A DNA stretch of 47,929 nucleotides from positions 1-47,929 of the forward strand of contig CACPKA010000009.1 in assembly GCA_902634485.1 (NCBI GenBank), in the 5' to 3' direction. The stretch is from an uncultured Pelagibacteraceae bacterium. Lineage in GTDB: Bacteria; Pseudomonadota; Alphaproteobacteria; Pelagibacterales; Pelagibacteraceae. The notes beneath the pieces are model-generated. The model was given only the letters and a program-made list of their open reading frames with translations, was not told the origin of the DNA and searched no databases. Every line of letters starts with the position of its first letter. The first letter of the stretch is position 1. The translations under genes were made by a program, and so were the position numbers. Shown here in pieces: positions 8,322 to 16,900 of the stretch.

Positions 8322-8543
8322 ATGTTTATAAAAAAATATCTAAAGTGGATCAGTACGTTTTTAGTTTTAGTAGGAATACTTCTTACAAATTTAAATATAT
8401 ATCCATTAAATATATATTTTCATGGATTAGGAGTTGTTGGATGGACTATTGCAGGATTTATGAGCAAAGATAAAGCAATCTTAACTAACTTTGGATTACA
8501 AATTCCATTGTTTGTAATTGGTATTTATAAAGTTATTTTTTAA
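8322..8543 (+). CDS. Small inner-membrane protein of unknown function
   Basis: 73 aa, preceded by a good ribosome binding site (GAAAGGA about 8 bases before ATG 8322). Three hydrophobic stretches can be seen: about 9-27, 33-46 (HGLGVVGWTIAGFM) and 54-72, the middle one short. No catalytic or metal motif is evident. It abuts arsC with no gap (its TAA is followed at once by the arsC ATG), so it is most likely the first gene of the arsenic operon. I do not recognise its family; it could be an accessory membrane protein or simply a co-transcribed gene. Confidence 0.72.
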   Translation: MFIKKYLKWISTFLVLVGILLTNLNIYPLNIYFHGLGVVGWTIAGFMSKDKAILTNFGLQIPLFVIGIYKVIF

Positions 8544-8975
8544 ATGAAGAATATATTATTCGTATGCACAGGTAATTCAGCAAGAAGTATTATTGCTGAA
8601 AGTATAATAAATAATGAGTATGACGATTTGTATAAAGGTTTTAGTGCTGGGAGTAATCCAACAGGAAAGATAAATGAGGATGTGAAGAATTATTTATTAT
8701 CAAAACATTATGATCTTTCAAATTATAGATCTAAAAATTTTAATGAGTTTATTAATAGTCAAATTAAAATGGATTATGTTATTACAGTTTGTAATAATGC
8801 CAATAACGAAGTCTGCCCTATTTGGCCAAATAAAGATCAGATAATTCATTGGGATATAGAAGATCCTGTTAAATTACTTAATGAAACAAATGACTTAAAT
8901 AAAAAAGATGAAATAATTGAAAAAGTTTTTAATCATATTAATAAAAAAATAAAGGAACTACTTAATGAAAAATAA
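8544..8975 (+). CDS. arsC: Arsenate reductase, thioredoxin-coupled (LMW phosphatase fold)
   Basis: Reduces arsenate to arsenite in the cytosol. 143 aa with the phosphatase loop C8-TGNSA-R14-S at the N-terminus, and the two further redox cysteines of the thioredoxin-linked ArsC type, C83 and C91, in TVCNNANNEVCPIWP. Those extra cysteines separate it from ordinary low-molecular-weight tyrosine phosphatases. It overlaps the aquaglyceroporin gene by 11 bases. In Sinorhizobium meliloti an arsC and an aquaglyceroporin (aqpS) share an ars operon, where arsenite leaves through the channel; the same division of labour is inferred here. Confidence 0.9.
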   Translation: MKNILFVCTGNSARSIIAESIINNEYDDLYKGFSAGSNPTGKINEDVKNYLLSKHYDLSNYRSKNFNEFINSQIKMDYVITVCNNANNEVCPIWPNKDQIIHWDIEDPVKLLNETNDLNKKDEIIEKVFNHINKKIKELLNEK

Positions 8976-9621
8976 AAGTCGTTATTTTCTTGCTGAACTA
9001 TTAGGCAGTTGTTTTTTAGTAATGATTATTGTTGGCTCAGGTTTAATGGCAGAAAACTTAACTAATGACGTTGCTGTGATGTTAATTGCAAACACAATAG
9101 CAACAGGAGCAGGTTTATTTGTGCTTATTACAGTATTTGCTGATGTATCAGGAGCTCACTTTAATCCATTTGTAAGTATCGCAATGACAATAACAGGTAA
9201 ATTAAAGAAGAAACTATTACCCTACTATATCATTGCTCAATTGGTTGGTTGCTTGATTGGTGTTGGCTTAGCTAATTTCTTTTTTGAACATGAAATTTAT
9301 GAATTATCTACTAAGTCAAGAGATGGAATTTACATATTCACATCTGAGGTAATAGCAACATTGGGGCTTATAATAATAATTTTTGGCTCTATGAAGTCAG
9401 GAAAAATTGCTGTTGCTGCCAGCGTTGGTCTTTATATTACTGCTGGTTATTGGTTTACTTCTTCAACTTCTTTTGCAAATCCAGCTGTAGCATTAGCAAG
9501 AACTTTTACTGAATCTTTTACAGGTATTAGTTATTTAAATACACCATATTATATTATTGCAGAATTTATTGGAATGATATTAGCAATATATATTGTTAGA
9601 AAATTATTTTTATATAAGTGA
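8965..9621 (+). CDS. aqpS: MIP-family aquaglyceroporin, probable arsenite channel
   Basis: 218-aa major-intrinsic-protein channel with six helices and two half-helix loops. The first loop motif is N67-P68-F69 rather than NPA (GAHFNPFVS), the second is canonical N172-P173-A174 followed by the pore arginine R179 (SFANPAVALART). Genetic linkage to arsC, with an 11-base overlap, points to arsenite rather than glycerol or water as the relevant solute, as for S. meliloti AqpS; this is inference. No ArsB or Acr3 pump is next to it. The gene ends 12 bases inside the convergent phoB. Confidence 0.85.
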   Translation: MKNKSRYFLAELLGSCFLVMIIVGSGLMAENLTNDVAVMLIANTIATGAGLFVLITVFADVSGAHFNPFVSIAMTITGKLKKKLLPYYIIAQLVGCLIGVGLANFFFEHEIYELSTKSRDGIYIFTSEVIATLGLIIIIFGSMKSGKIAVAASVGLYITAGYWFTSSTSFANPAVALARTFTESFTGISYLNTPYYIIAEFIGMILAIYIVRKLFLYK

Positions 9622-10290
9622 ATATCCTGAAGATCTAACAGTTCTTATTAATTCTTTTTTATCTTTAGTGTTAATAGATTGTCTTAATCTTCTTATATGA
9701 ACATCTATAGTTCTACCTTCAACATTTATATTATTTGGCCATACACTTTCTAATATTTGATCTCTTGAAAAAACTCTTTTGGGGTTAAGTAAGAAAAACT
9801 CTAATAACCTGAATTCTGTCGGTCCTAGTTTTAACTCTTGTTTATCTCTAAAAACACGTTTTTCTACTCTATCTAATTTTAAATCTTCAAATTCTAAAAG
9901 GTCGGAAACAATTTTAGGATCTGATCTTCTTAATACTGCTTTTATTCTTGATAATAACTCATTAAAACTGAAAGGCTTAGTTATGTAATCATCAACTCCA
10001 CTATCTAATCCTTTAATTTTATCCTCCTCTTCTCCTTTGGCTGTAAGCATTATAATTGGTAAGTTTCTAAAAATATTATCTCTTCTTATATTTTTACATA
10101 CATCAATCCCCGATAAATCTGGAAGCATCCAGTCTAGTAAAAGTAAATTAGGTTGGAATTTTTTTAGTTCTTTTAATCCTTCATTACCATTTAATGACGA
10201 AGATACAACAAAACCTTCTTTTTCTAAATTATGTTGAACTAATTGGATTATTGAAGGTTCATCTTCAATAATAAATATTTTACCTGTCAT
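9610..10290 (-). CDS. phoB: Phosphate regulon response regulator
   Basis: 226-aa OmpR/PhoB-type regulator: receiver domain about 1-120 with acidic pair E9-D10 and phospho-acceptor D53 (LLLDWMLPDLSG), then a winged-helix domain about 130-226 ending IRTVRSSGYSL. It activates Pho-box promoters when phosphorylated by PhoR in low phosphate. Its start overlaps the phoU stop by one base (TAATG). It is last in the pst operon, seven genes from its likely partner phoR, which is the first. Confidence 0.95.
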   Translation of the reverse strand: MTGKIFIIEDEPSIIQLVQHNLEKEGFVVSSSLNGNEGLKELKKFQPNLLLLDWMLPDLSGIDVCKNIRRDNIFRNLPIIMLTAKGEEEDKIKGLDSGVDDYITKPFSFNELLSRIKAVLRRSDPKIVSDLLEFEDLKLDRVEKRVFRDKQELKLGPTEFRLLEFFLLNPKRVFSRDQILESVWPNNINVEGRTIDVHIRRLRQSINTKDKKELIRTVRSSGYSLI

Positions 10291-10985
10291 TAGTTGTCTT
10301 GAACTACTTTGCCTTTTGGCCTACTGCCTTTTAGATATTCACCTTTAATTAAATAACATACTGTTTCTGCTATATTTGTTACGTGATCTCCAGCTCTTTC
10401 TAAATTTTTTGTTGCAAATATTAAGTGGGTAGAAAAATCTAAGTTCTTTTTATCTTTAGAAAGGAAGTCTATTACACTTTCCATTGCTATATAAGTTAGA
10501 TCATCTACTTGTTCATCTTTTTCCCATACGTCTTTTGCTTTATTATAATTTTTGTTAACATAACTATCGAGCACATCATTTAGTTGTTTTATAACTAATT
10601 CGCCTAATCTTTTTAAATTTCCAAGTAATTCATCAGGTAAATCTAAAGGCAAAGGTTTAACTTTTTTTGCATTACTTTTTGACAAGTCTCCAATTCTTTC
10701 TAAATCTTGCGAAATTTTTAATGAGCTTATAGTTTCTCTCAAGTCAATAGCCATTGGCGCTCTTTTTACTAATAAGTTCATTATTTGAGAGTCAATTTTT
10801 GATCTAAATTTATTTATTTTTTCATCACTTTTTATAATTTTATCAATTGAATCTTTGTCAACTTTAATTATTGCATCCATTGAGTCAGTTAATTGTGACT
10901 CTGTTAAGCTCCCCATATTAATTAAAGAATCTTTAAGAAACTGAAGTTCTTCTTCGTATGATTTAACTGTATGTTCATTGCTCAT
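10290..10985 (-). CDS. phoU: Phosphate transport/signalling protein PhoU
   Basis: 231-aa soluble helical protein made of two PhoU repeats (about 10-110 and 115-215). The repeats show the typical ERIGDLSKSNAKKV and ERAGDHVTNIAETV metal-binding blocks. It links PstB to PhoR and restrains signalling when phosphate is plentiful. It lies 3 bases after pstB and overlaps phoB by one base. Confidence 0.94.
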   Translation of the reverse strand: MSNEHTVKSYEEELQFLKDSLINMGSLTESQLTDSMDAIIKVDKDSIDKIIKSDEKINKFRSKIDSQIMNLLVKRAPMAIDLRETISSLKISQDLERIGDLSKSNAKKVKPLPLDLPDELLGNLKRLGELVIKQLNDVLDSYVNKNYNKAKDVWEKDEQVDDLTYIAMESVIDFLSKDKKNLDFSTHLIFATKNLERAGDHVTNIAETVCYLIKGEYLKGSRPKGKVVQDN

Positions 10986-10988
10986 AAT

Positions 10989-11750
10989 TTATCCAAATCT
11001 ACCTGTAATATAATCTTGTGTCATTTTATTGTCAGGATTCTTAAAAATTTTCTCTGTTTTTCCTACCTCAATTAGTTTTCCCAAATGAAAGAATCCAGTT
11101 TTTTGAGAAACTCTTACTGCTTGAGCCATAGAGTGCGTAACTATGACTATTGTATATGTTTTTTTCAATTCATCAATTAATTCTTCTATTTTAGCTGTTG
11201 CAATTGGATCCAAAGCTGAACAAGGTTCATCCATTAAAATTACTTCTGGGTTTACAGATATAGCTCTTGCTATACAAAGTCTTTGTTGTTGACCACCTGA
11301 CAAACTTGTGCCAGGCTCTTCAAGTCTGTCTTTTACTTCTTCCCACAATGCAGCTTTTTTTAAACTATGCTCAACAATCTCGTCTAATTCATTTTTACTT
11401 TCACCTTTTCCATGAATTTTTGGTCCATAAGAAACATTATCATAAATACTTTTTGGAAATGGGTTGGGTTTTTGAAAAACCATTCCAACTCTTTCTCTTA
11501 AGGATACAACGTCTAAATCTTTATCATTGATTTCTATACCATCCATCTCAATATTTCCTGTAACTTTGCAAATATCTATGACATCATTCATTCTATTAAT
11601 GCATCTGATAAAAGTAGATTTTCCACATCCAGATGGACCAATTAATGCTGTTACTTCTTTTTCATTTAAATCTAAATTAACATCATATAAAGCCTGCTTT
11701 TCACCATAGTAAACATTTAAATTTTTTGATTTAATTTTTATATTATTCAT
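10989..11750 (-). CDS. pstB: Phosphate ABC transporter, ATPase
   Basis: 253 aa; drives high-affinity phosphate import. Walker A GPSGCGKS at 38-45, Q-loop in [15 protein letters not shown], signature LSGGQQQR near 149-156, Walker B VILMDEP near 169, switch histidine in VTHSMAQA. The [11 protein letters not shown] stretch is characteristic of PstB. It directly follows pstA (adjacent bases). Confidence 0.96.
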   Translation of the reverse strand: MNNIKIKSKNLNVYYGEKQALYDVNLDLNEKEVTALIGPSGCGKSTFIRCINRMNDVIDICKVTGNIEMDGIEINDKDLDVVSLRERVGMVFQKPNPFPKSIYDNVSYGPKIHGKGESKNELDEIVEHSLKKAALWEEVKDRLEEPGTSLSGGQQQRLCIARAISVNPEVILMDEPCSALDPIATAKIEELIDELKKTYTIVIVTHSMAQAVRVSQKTGFFHLGKLIEVGKTEKIFKNPDNKMTQDYITGRFG

Positions 11751-13013
11751 TTAGTTCCATCTCTTCTCAAATTTTTGTCTCAAATATACTGCTAAAAAAT
11801 TCATTACTATTAAAAAACTCAATAACATCATAATTGTTGCGGAAGTTTTTTCAACAAATCCTCTTTCAGCAGACTCTGACCATAAATAAACTTGAACTGG
11901 TAAAGAAGATGAAGGATCTACAGGGCTTGATGGTATATCAACAACAAAGGCAACCATTCCAATCAAAATTAAAGGAGCAGTTTCTCCTAATGCTTGTGCT
12001 AATCCAATAATTGTTCCTGATAATGTTCCAGGTAATGCTAATGGTACGACATGATGAAATACAGACTGAAATTTTGAAGCACCTACAGCTAATGCACCTT
12101 CACGTATAGATGGTGGAACAGCTTTTAATGATGCTCTGCATGGTATGATAATTCTTGGTAATGTCATTAATGCTAATGTAATACCCGCAACTAACGGTGT
12201 AGAACGAGGTAATTGTATTGTCGCTAATAATATTTGTAGAGCAAGTAAACCATAGACAATGGATGGTACAGCAGCCAAATTATTAATATTAATTTCTATA
12301 AAATCAGTAATTTTATTTTTGGGTGCAAATTCCTCTAAATATATTGATGCCAACACTGCAACTGGGAAAGCTAGCAATAAACAAATCAATATACTATAGA
12401 ATGATCCTACTAGTGCACCTCCTATGCCCGCTAGTTCTGGATCTCTTGAATCTCCATTTTTGAAAAAGTAATTATTAAAGTTTTTACCAATCTTATCATT
12501 TTCTACTAGAAAGTCATAAATCACTAATTGAAAATCAGAAATTCTTCTTCTATCCTCAGGAAGATCTCTTGGATAGTTACCTTTATGCAATTGGTCAATA
12601 TCATCTGAAGCTGTAATATTTAAATTAATTTTTTTTCCTATTAAATTATTGTTATCTAAAAAAGCTTGTTTAATTTCAAATTCTGCATCTCCACTAAATA
12701 GTTTTAATAATTGATTTTCTTCTTTTAGGTTTTTCGTAGGATAAGCTTTTATTAAACTTTCTATAGCTACATCATAGAAATCAGCTTCAATTATCTCATT
12801 TTCAGAAGCACCATTTTTGATCTCGAGCAATTCTTGATCAAAGAAAATTTCAACATTTATTACTGTTTTCTTAAATGCGGAACTACCTTTAGAAAAAATA
12901 TTTTGAACTAGGATTAAAACAAATAATAAAGCAACTAAAATGGAAACTACTCCATAAAATCTGAATCTTTTTTCAGCCTTATGTCTTTTTTTTAATCTTT
13001 CTTCTTTAGTCAT
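11751..13013 (-). CDS. pstA: Phosphate ABC transporter, permease PstA
   Basis: 420-aa inner-membrane permease. The C-terminal 220 residues hold the ABC transporter membrane domain with the EAA-like loop (REGALAVGASKFQSVFHHVVPLALPG). The N-terminal 190 residues are an extra region with one membrane helix (about 22-42) and a largely soluble, acidic periplasmic segment, the arrangement seen in long alphaproteobacterial PstA proteins. It overlaps pstC by 8 bases and abuts pstB. Confidence 0.94.
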   Translation of the reverse strand: MTKEERLKKRHKAEKRFRFYGVVSILVALLFVLILVQNIFSKGSSAFKKTVINVEIFFDQELLEIKNGASENEIIEADFYDVAIESLIKAYPTKNLKEENQLLKLFSGDAEFEIKQAFLDNNNLIGKKINLNITASDDIDQLHKGNYPRDLPEDRRRISDFQLVIYDFLVENDKIGKNFNNYFFKNGDSRDPELAGIGGALVGSFYSILICLLLAFPVAVLASIYLEEFAPKNKITDFIEININNLAAVPSIVYGLLALQILLATIQLPRSTPLVAGITLALMTLPRIIIPCRASLKAVPPSIREGALAVGASKFQSVFHHVVPLALPGTLSGTIIGLAQALGETAPLILIGMVAFVVDIPSSPVDPSSSLPVQVYLWSESAERGFVEKTSATIMMLLSFLIVMNFLAVYLRQKFEKRWN

Positions 13014-14409
13014 ATTTCTCTCTATATTTTTTAACAGCTCTTTGAGCGATGTAATTTAAAATTAGTGTTGCAATGAACAAAGTAAGACCCAAAGCAAAAG
13101 CAGATTGTGTTTTTGGACTATCAAACTCTTGGTCACCAACCAAAATCATAACAATTTGTGTAGTAATTGTTGTTGTTGATTCAAGTGGATTAATAGTAAG
13201 GTTTGCAGCTAAACCAGCGGCCATTACAACTATCATTGTTTCTCCAATTGCTCTTGATACAGCAAGTAATACAGAGCCTATTATGCCTGGTAAGGCTGCT
13301 GGTATTACAACTTGTTTAATTGTTTCAGATTTTGTTGCTCCAACTGCATATGAGCCGTCTCTTAATGATTGTGGAACGGAGTTAATCACATCATCAGATA
13401 ATGATGATACATAAGGAATAATCATTATCCCCATGATCAATCCTGCAGCTAATGCGCTTTCTGATGAGACTGTTAACCCTAAGCTCTCGCCGAATTGTCT
13501 AAAGAAAGGACCAACAGTTAAGGCAGCAAAAAATCCATAAACAACCGTTGGTATTCCAGCTAAAATTTCAATAATAGGTTTTGAAAATTTTCTTACTTTG
13601 CTTGAAGCATATTCGGCCATATATATTCCAGAAAATAATCCCACAGGAACAGCAACTAACATTGCTATAAATGCAATAAAGGAAGTGCCTGCTATTAATG
13701 GTATAAAACCAAATGCATCTTTTAAATCCTCATATTCTTCTGCAGTAATTGATGAAGCATCTCTTACAAATGCTCTTTGAGGGCTCCAATTAGTACCAAA
13801 TAAATAATCAAAAACATTAATAACAGAAAAAAATTTAATACTCTCAAAAAGTAATGAAAAAATTATTCCTAAAGTTGTAAGTATAGCTATTAATGAAGAA
13901 ACAAATAACAAACCTTTTAGAATTCTTTCAACATCGTCTCTTGCCTTGTTATTATTTTTTATTTTATTAAGTGCATAAATAACTGAAGATATAATTATTC
14001 CAAAAATTAATACTACTTTTGAATTTGTAAAAAGATTTATAAATTTTGCATATGAAAGTGCACTTTCTTTTAATATTAAATCAATGTCTCCAAAGTAAGT
14101 CCCTAAATGGATTGCTTTGATTTTTTCATATATTAAATTTGCTTCATTTTTATCATCAAAAATAGCACCTTGATTTGCTGCTGTTTCTATTATTATAGTT
14201 TTGATTATTATTGGTTCAAATAAAGACCAAACTAATAGAAATACTAATGCTGGTATTGAACACCAAAGAACGAGATAATACCCGTAAAACTTAGGAAGAG
14301 CCTTTAATTTAATATTTTTTTCAATGGAAATACTTTTAGTTTTTGATCTACCATAGAAAAACAAAGATAATGAAAATATGGTAATTAAGAATATTAGAAC
14401 GAAGTTCAT
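13006..14409 (-). CDS. pstC: Phosphate ABC transporter, permease PstC
   Basis: 467-aa permease paired with PstA. It has an extended N-terminal half with several membrane helices and a soluble segment, then the transport domain with the loop LRDGSYAVGATKSETIKQVVIPAALPG near residues 350-376. Long PstC proteins of this kind are usual in alphaproteobacteria. It lies downstream of the hairpin that follows pstS, so its expression probably depends on read-through. Confidence 0.94.
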   Translation of the reverse strand: MNFVLIFLITIFSLSLFFYGRSKTKSISIEKNIKLKALPKFYGYYLVLWCSIPALVFLLVWSLFEPIIIKTIIIETAANQGAIFDDKNEANLIYEKIKAIHLGTYFGDIDLILKESALSYAKFINLFTNSKVVLIFGIIISSVIYALNKIKNNNKARDDVERILKGLLFVSSLIAILTTLGIIFSLLFESIKFFSVINVFDYLFGTNWSPQRAFVRDASSITAEEYEDLKDAFGFIPLIAGTSFIAFIAMLVAVPVGLFSGIYMAEYASSKVRKFSKPIIEILAGIPTVVYGFFAALTVGPFFRQFGESLGLTVSSESALAAGLIMGIMIIPYVSSLSDDVINSVPQSLRDGSYAVGATKSETIKQVVIPAALPGIIGSVLLAVSRAIGETMIVVMAAGLAANLTINPLESTTTITTQIVMILVGDQEFDSPKTQSAFALGLTLFIATLILNYIAQRAVKKYREKYD

Positions 14410-14471
14410 TCGCTCAGATTGTTATCTTTATTATGTTACAAAATTGTTACAAACTAAATTATTAATTGAAT

Positions 14472-14501
14472 AAAAAAAAGGCCAGTAAAAACTGGCCTTT
14501 T
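14472..14501 (-). terminator. Hairpin with T-tract between pstS and pstC
   Basis: Arms 14476-14486 and 14491-14501 (AAAAGGCCAGT / ACTGGCCTTTT) form an 11-bp perfect stem with an AAAA loop, followed on the minus strand by about eight T residues. It sits 20 bases after the pstS stop and 66 bases before pstC. As an intrinsic terminator or processing hairpin it would raise pstS mRNA over pstCAB-phoUB. Confidence 0.88.
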
Positions 14502-14520
14502 AAAGGGGTTAAATTAAGAA

Positions 14521-15549
14521 TTAATTTAATTTTATAATGTTTAAATCTAATGCAGCTGTTCTAGTCACTTTGTATTTGTCTGACGCTAAAGGAACTAATC
14601 CTATTTCAGCTAAGTAACCTCTCATACCCATTGATTTTTTTGAAGTAAACTCTTTAAGGTATTCTTCGATACCTGGTATTACACCTATATGAGCCTTTTT
14701 AACGTAAAAAAATAAAGGTCTTGCTATTGGGTAAGAGTAGTCCTGAATGCCTTCTAATGATGGTTGGACACCATTTACAGAAGAAGCTTTGATTTTATCT
14801 TTGTTAGCTACTAAATAACTATAACCAAAGAAACCAAATGCATCAGGATTTGACGCAAGTTTTTGCACTATTAAAGTATCATTTTCGCCCGCCTCAACCG
14901 CATAACCATCTTCTCTCATTTTAGCACATTCTTTTTTAGCTTTCTTACCGTCAGCTTCATAAATTGACTTAGCAGTGCTCGTACAACCTTTGCCCATAAC
15001 TAAAGAATTCCATGCATCTCTTGTTCCTGAAGTAGGAGGTGCAATTAAAATCTCAATTTTTTTACTTGGAAGACTTGAGTCTATATCACTCCATTTTTTA
15101 TATGGATTTTCGACAAGTTTGCCATCAATATCAACTTTAGCTGCTAAAGCTCTCCAAAGTTGTTCTTTAGTAAAGTCAGCATCTGGTGCATTAACTGAGT
15201 GAGCAAATGAAATACCATCATTACCAACTACGATTTCTATAATTTCAGAAACTCCATTTTTTTCACATAAAGCTTTTTCTTTAGATTTTATTGCTCTTGA
15301 AGCATTAGTTATATCTGGATGGTTTGCTCCAACACCTGCGCAGAACAATTTCATTCCACCACCAGTTCCGGTACTTTCAATTACTGGTGTTTTGAATTTT
15401 CCACTTTTACCGAATTTTTCAGCAACAACTGTTGCATATGGGTAAACTGTAGAAGATCCAACAATTTTAATTTGATCTCTTGAGTAACTAGTTGTTGTAA
15501 ATGTAATTACTAAAAGAAAACCTAATAACGTTTTAAATAATCTATTCAT
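14521..15549 (-). CDS. pstS: Phosphate ABC transporter, periplasmic phosphate-binding protein
   Basis: 342-aa periplasmic protein with a signal peptide (hydrophobic core about 8-20, cleavage near TSYS). Phosphate-binding elements: VGSSTVYPYATVVAEKF near the mature N-terminus, STGTGGGMKLF, NASRAI and PPTSGTRDAW. It delivers phosphate to PstCA. A clear ribosome binding site (AGGAG, minus strand of 15553-15557) precedes the ATG, and a candidate Pho box lies 57 bases upstream. The hairpin after the stop suggests it is the most expressed gene of the operon. Confidence 0.95.
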   Translation of the reverse strand: MNRLFKTLLGFLLVITFTTTSYSRDQIKIVGSSTVYPYATVVAEKFGKSGKFKTPVIESTGTGGGMKLFCAGVGANHPDITNASRAIKSKEKALCEKNGVSEIIEIVVGNDGISFAHSVNAPDADFTKEQLWRALAAKVDIDGKLVENPYKKWSDIDSSLPSKKIEILIAPPTSGTRDAWNSLVMGKGCTSTAKSIYEADGKKAKKECAKMREDGYAVEAGENDTLIVQKLASNPDAFGFFGYSYLVANKDKIKASSVNGVQPSLEGIQDYSYPIARPLFFYVKKAHIGVIPGIEEYLKEFTSKKSMGMRGYLAEIGLVPLASDKYKVTRTAALDLNIIKLN

Positions 15550-15606
15550 ATTTCTCCTATTTAGATTTGTTTTTCCAAATAAATAAATCTAATATTTAAA
15601 AATTTT

Positions 15607-15636
15607 ATTAAAGAAAGGTTAAAGTTTTATTACAAA
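15607..15636 (-). promoter_or_regulatory. Candidate Pho box upstream of pstS
   Basis: On the minus strand three 7-base units recur with an exact 11-base period: TTGTAAT (15635-15629), CTTTAAC (15624-15618) and CTTTAAT (15613-15607). PhoB sites are direct repeats of a CTGTNAT-like unit with this same spacing, so the phase fits better than the sequence does. The position, 57 bases before pstS, leaves room for a -10 box and leader. Confidence 0.55.
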
Positions 15637-15655
15637 CACTAACTTTTTAGTTGAA

Positions 15656-16813
15656 TTAAATTGAATTGAATTTAACGCTGATAGTAGTTCCTTTATTTTC
15701 AACACTATTAATGTCCATCTCAGCTCTATGCTGAGATACCAAATGCTTAACAATTGCAAGACCTAAGCCTGTTCCACCAACACTACGACTTTTGCTAGGA
15801 TCAACAGTGAAAAATCTTTCAGTGATTCTATGTATAAATTCTTTAGGAATTCCTACCCCTTGATCTGATATCGAGACAATATTTAAATCACCCTCTTTTT
15901 TTGTAACAATTTTAATTTCTTTACCCTTCTCACTATATTTAATTGAATTATCAATGAGATTAGTAAAAATTTCTATTAATTTATCTCGATCACCAATGAT
16001 TTTAAAATTCTCAGTTTTTTGTAAATTTAAATTTATATTGTTTTTTTTAACAATATTTTCATAAGTCTTCATTACATAGTTAAGTACTTCAATTAAATCT
16101 ATTTCATGGGTTGGTCTTATATGTTCTTGCAACTCAATCTTTGAAAGAGATAATAAATCTCTGATTAAATTTTCCATTCTTTCAGATTGGGAGGTCATTA
16201 CTGATAATAAATTAGTAACTTCAGAATTCTTTTTTAAATCTGCGTTATTTTCAAATGTCTCAAGTCCCATTTTAATAGATTGCAGTGGAGTTCTTAGTTC
16301 ATGGGAAACATTTGCAACAAAGTCTGATTTTAGTTGTTGAAATTTATGAAATTCAGTTAAATCTCTCATAAAAAGTAAGCAAGATGGCTCATCAAAGAAT
16401 AAATTACTATTATCTTGGTAAATTGTTACATTCATTCTAAGAACTGAAGGGTTTCGTAGCTCTATTTCAAGATCATTAGAATTTTCTCCATTGAAAGCTT
16501 TCTCAATTGAACTTAACAAGTCAGGATTTCTTAAAAAACCACTTATATTTTCATTCAACTTTGTTTGAAATCTTTTACTGGCTGAACTATTGCTAAATAT
16601 TATTTCCTTAGATTTGTTTAAAATTATAATTCCTTCTGGAATGTAATTTAAAAGATTATAAATAGTTTCTCTATATTTTTTACTTTCATCTTCATCTAAC
16701 TTTCTATCTTCAATTTTAACTTCAGTATTAATACCTAAGACTCTTTCTTTTTTTAAAAGAAAAAATAACAAAATAGCTATTATGATTAAAAAAACAAATG
16801 TTAAAAGTTCCAT
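15656..16813 (-). CDS. phoR: Phosphate regulon sensor histidine kinase
   Basis: 385 aa: one N-terminal membrane helix (about 4-22), a PAS-like domain (about 48-155), the dimerisation/phospho-acceptor segment with H171 in NVSHELRTPLQ, and a HATPase domain with N (NLIDNSIKYS), DQGVGIP, and GGTGLGLAIV motifs. It lacks a periplasmic domain, as expected for PhoR, which senses phosphate through PstB/PhoU. It is the first gene of the regulon on this strand, 106 bases before pstS. Identity as PhoR rests on domain order plus neighbours. Confidence 0.92.
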   Translation of the reverse strand: MELLTFVFLIIIAILLFFLLKKERVLGINTEVKIEDRKLDEDESKKYRETIYNLLNYIPEGIIILNKSKEIIFSNSSASKRFQTKLNENISGFLRNPDLLSSIEKAFNGENSNDLEIELRNPSVLRMNVTIYQDNSNLFFDEPSCLLFMRDLTEFHKFQQLKSDFVANVSHELRTPLQSIKMGLETFENNADLKKNSEVTNLLSVMTSQSERMENLIRDLLSLSKIELQEHIRPTHEIDLIEVLNYVMKTYENIVKKNNINLNLQKTENFKIIGDRDKLIEIFTNLIDNSIKYSEKGKEIKIVTKKEGDLNIVSISDQGVGIPKEFIHRITERFFTVDPSKSRSVGGTGLGLAIVKHLVSQHRAEMDINSVENKGTTISVKFNSI

Positions 16814-16834
16814 ATAAAATTATCTCATTTAAAT

Positions 16835-16852
16835 GTTACAGATTTGTTAAAA
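16835..16852 (-). promoter_or_regulatory. Candidate Pho half-sites upstream of phoR
   Basis: Minus strand TTTTAAC (16852-16846) is followed with an 11-base period by CTGTAAC (16841-16835), the second unit matching the CTGTNAN consensus closely. It ends only 21 bases before the phoR start, so a promoter here would give a very short leader or none. AT-rich background weakens the case. Confidence 0.4.
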
Positions 16853-16900
16853 TATTTAAGTACTTGCTATTCACTATATAATTATTCCAAATAATTGGTT

